Shown here piece by piece: positions 63,212 to 64,000 of a DNA stretch of 64,000 bases. The stretch is from Dipteronia dyeriana (lineage: Eukaryota; Streptophyta; Magnoliopsida; Sapindales; Sapindaceae): positions 75,172,154-75,236,153 of the forward strand of contig CM065298.1 of assembly GCA_032871835.1 (NCBI GenBank). Direction: 5' to 3'. Below the pieces are notes generated by a model, which did not search any database, was not told the origin of the DNA, and saw only the letters and a list, made by a program, of their open reading frames with translations. The translations under genes were made by a program, and so were the position numbers. The stretch's first letter is position 1. Every line of letters begins with the position of its first letter.

Positions 63212-64000
63212 TGTAGGGAAAAAGAGTTTAGAAACGCAGCGGAAGCGTGGGAAAAAATGAGATTAGGGGTTGCATATAAAAAAAATCCCTTTTATGCAAC
63301 AAAAACCTTAACCCTAGATTAATTGATGTATATAAAAGTATCGTACCTTTTTCGCGTGACGATTGTACAAGCGCCAAATTGATTCCGCAAGATCTTCCAA
63401 TCCAATCACGAACATGAATCACCTAGGAGTGTGGGCTCCCTTTCTTTAAATTGTATTCCTAAGGATGGATACAAAGCAAATATCTTTTCTTTGTTAGTTA
63501 CAAATATCCTCCAAGAGAAAAATCCAAGAACGTTCGGTCACTTGTGAATTATCAATCAATTTGATTGTAACTCGTGTGAACCTTGAATCGATGTTGTACA
63601 CAAAACCCTTTTGATGTAAAGGATATTAGTATACTATCGAATACAAAAATGTTCCCCTTTTTTATCTACTTGGCCGAATTCACACACTATTGATTAGAGA
63701 TGATCGAATTTTGTCTAGAGTAAAATCAGATTTTTCTCCCTCAAAATTCCTGTGATGGCCGAAACTTTTTCTTTATCAAATAAAGCTTGGCCGAAATTAC
63801 CTCTAATTGCCTTAGGGCTGGTTGAATTTATCATCCACATATATATAGGTTCATAAATCCTTTCCTAAGAAGGATTCACTTGGTTGGCAAGAATCCTTTC
63901 CTTAGGTGAATTTATTTGGTAGTTAGAATCCTTATCTAGAAGGAAATCTATCCTATCCTATATTATACATGTGATGAACGAAATTCCCTTGTTTGAAGTA
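63212..64000 (-). repeat. Cop-C 5' LTR, partial (window end)
   Basis: On + TGTAGGGAAAAAGAG...; matches 55496-56285. The remaining about 1.6 kb lies beyond the window. Confidence 0.9.

Larger units (their letters stand above)
55496..64000 (-). mobile_element. Cop-C: Copia retrotransposon, near complete, cut by window end
   Basis: On the minus strand: 5' LTR (from beyond 64000 to 63212), primer site for initiator Met tRNA, long leader, gag-protease, integrase, RT, RNase H (order typical of Copia), purine tract and 3' LTR (57917-55496). The two LTRs match over the visible 789 bp, with roughly 5% difference by eye. Several stops, a frameshift and a changed integrase residue make it inactive. The GTATC before 55496 is the left candidate target duplication; its partner is outside. 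Confidence 0.93.

Noticed and set aside
1..64000. tRNA, rRNA or other structured RNA genes
   Set aside because: No cloverleaf with A/B boxes or rRNA signature was noticed by eye; a tRNAscan or Rfam search would be needed to exclude them.

Overview
This window looks like nuclear DNA from a flowering plant, probably a transposon-rich heterochromatic region. No intact host gene, rRNA, tRNA, CRISPR array or bacterial-type operon could be supported. Almost all of it is nested and broken transposable elements in an A+T-rich background. The evidence for a plant is: Copia elements primed by initiator Met tRNA, Gypsy elements of the Tat type (a second RNase H before integrase, an extra reverse-oriented gene after integrase, tandem repeats near the 3' end), a CACTA element with 3-bp target duplications, and a MULE with a 9-bp duplication. 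Labels Cop-A/B/C and Tat-A to Tat-H are mine.

Layout. 1-2641: Cop-A, a Copia copy (+) with pol deleted. 2642-4692: Tat-A, the 3' end of a Tat element (+) with an antisense gene and its 3' LTR. 4944-7942: a non-autonomous CACTA element (TTA duplications) carrying a MULE at 6167-7612 (TAAATTTTA duplications). 7946-10314: A+T-rich spacer with one exon-like patch. 10320-23529: Tat-B, a structurally complete Tat element (+) with two LTRs and ACAAT duplications; its gag is split by a 2.1-kb solo LTR at 12310-14414. 24295-26888: Cop-B, Copia debris. 26889-35768: pieces of three Tat elements on the minus strand (Tat-C, Tat-D, Tat-E). 35769-46350: Tat-F (+), with decayed gag-pol and an antisense gene. 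46351-53363: Tat-G (-), which has LTRs, tandem repeats and the 3' part of an antisense gene but no recognisable gag or pol. 53364-54889: low-copy-looking DNA with a TATA box and a possible first exon. 54890-55495: a Tat LTR fragment. 55496-64000: Cop-C (-), a nearly complete Copia element whose 5' LTR runs off the window. Cop-A and Cop-C belong to one family and lie in opposite orientations.

How the parts relate. In the Tat elements the sense strand encodes gag, protease, RT, RNase H, a second RNase H and integrase. Between integrase and the 3' LTR lie tandem repeats and then a gene on the opposite strand. That antisense gene is recognisable in five elements (Tat-A, B, E, F, G). It has a conserved N-terminal domain resembling the Pfam 'putative gypsy type transposon' family, a coiled-coil region and a conserved C-terminal motif. 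In Tat-A, B, E and F a TATA-like box lies upstream of it. In Tat-B, E and F it contains spliceosomal-type introns, one at the same protein position in Tat-E and Tat-F. This spliced antisense gene is the most interesting system in the window.

All pol genes seen are inactive by stops, frameshifts or loss of catalytic residues. LTR limits supported by TG/CA ends and duplications are good to the base; limits of truncated pieces are estimates by eye.
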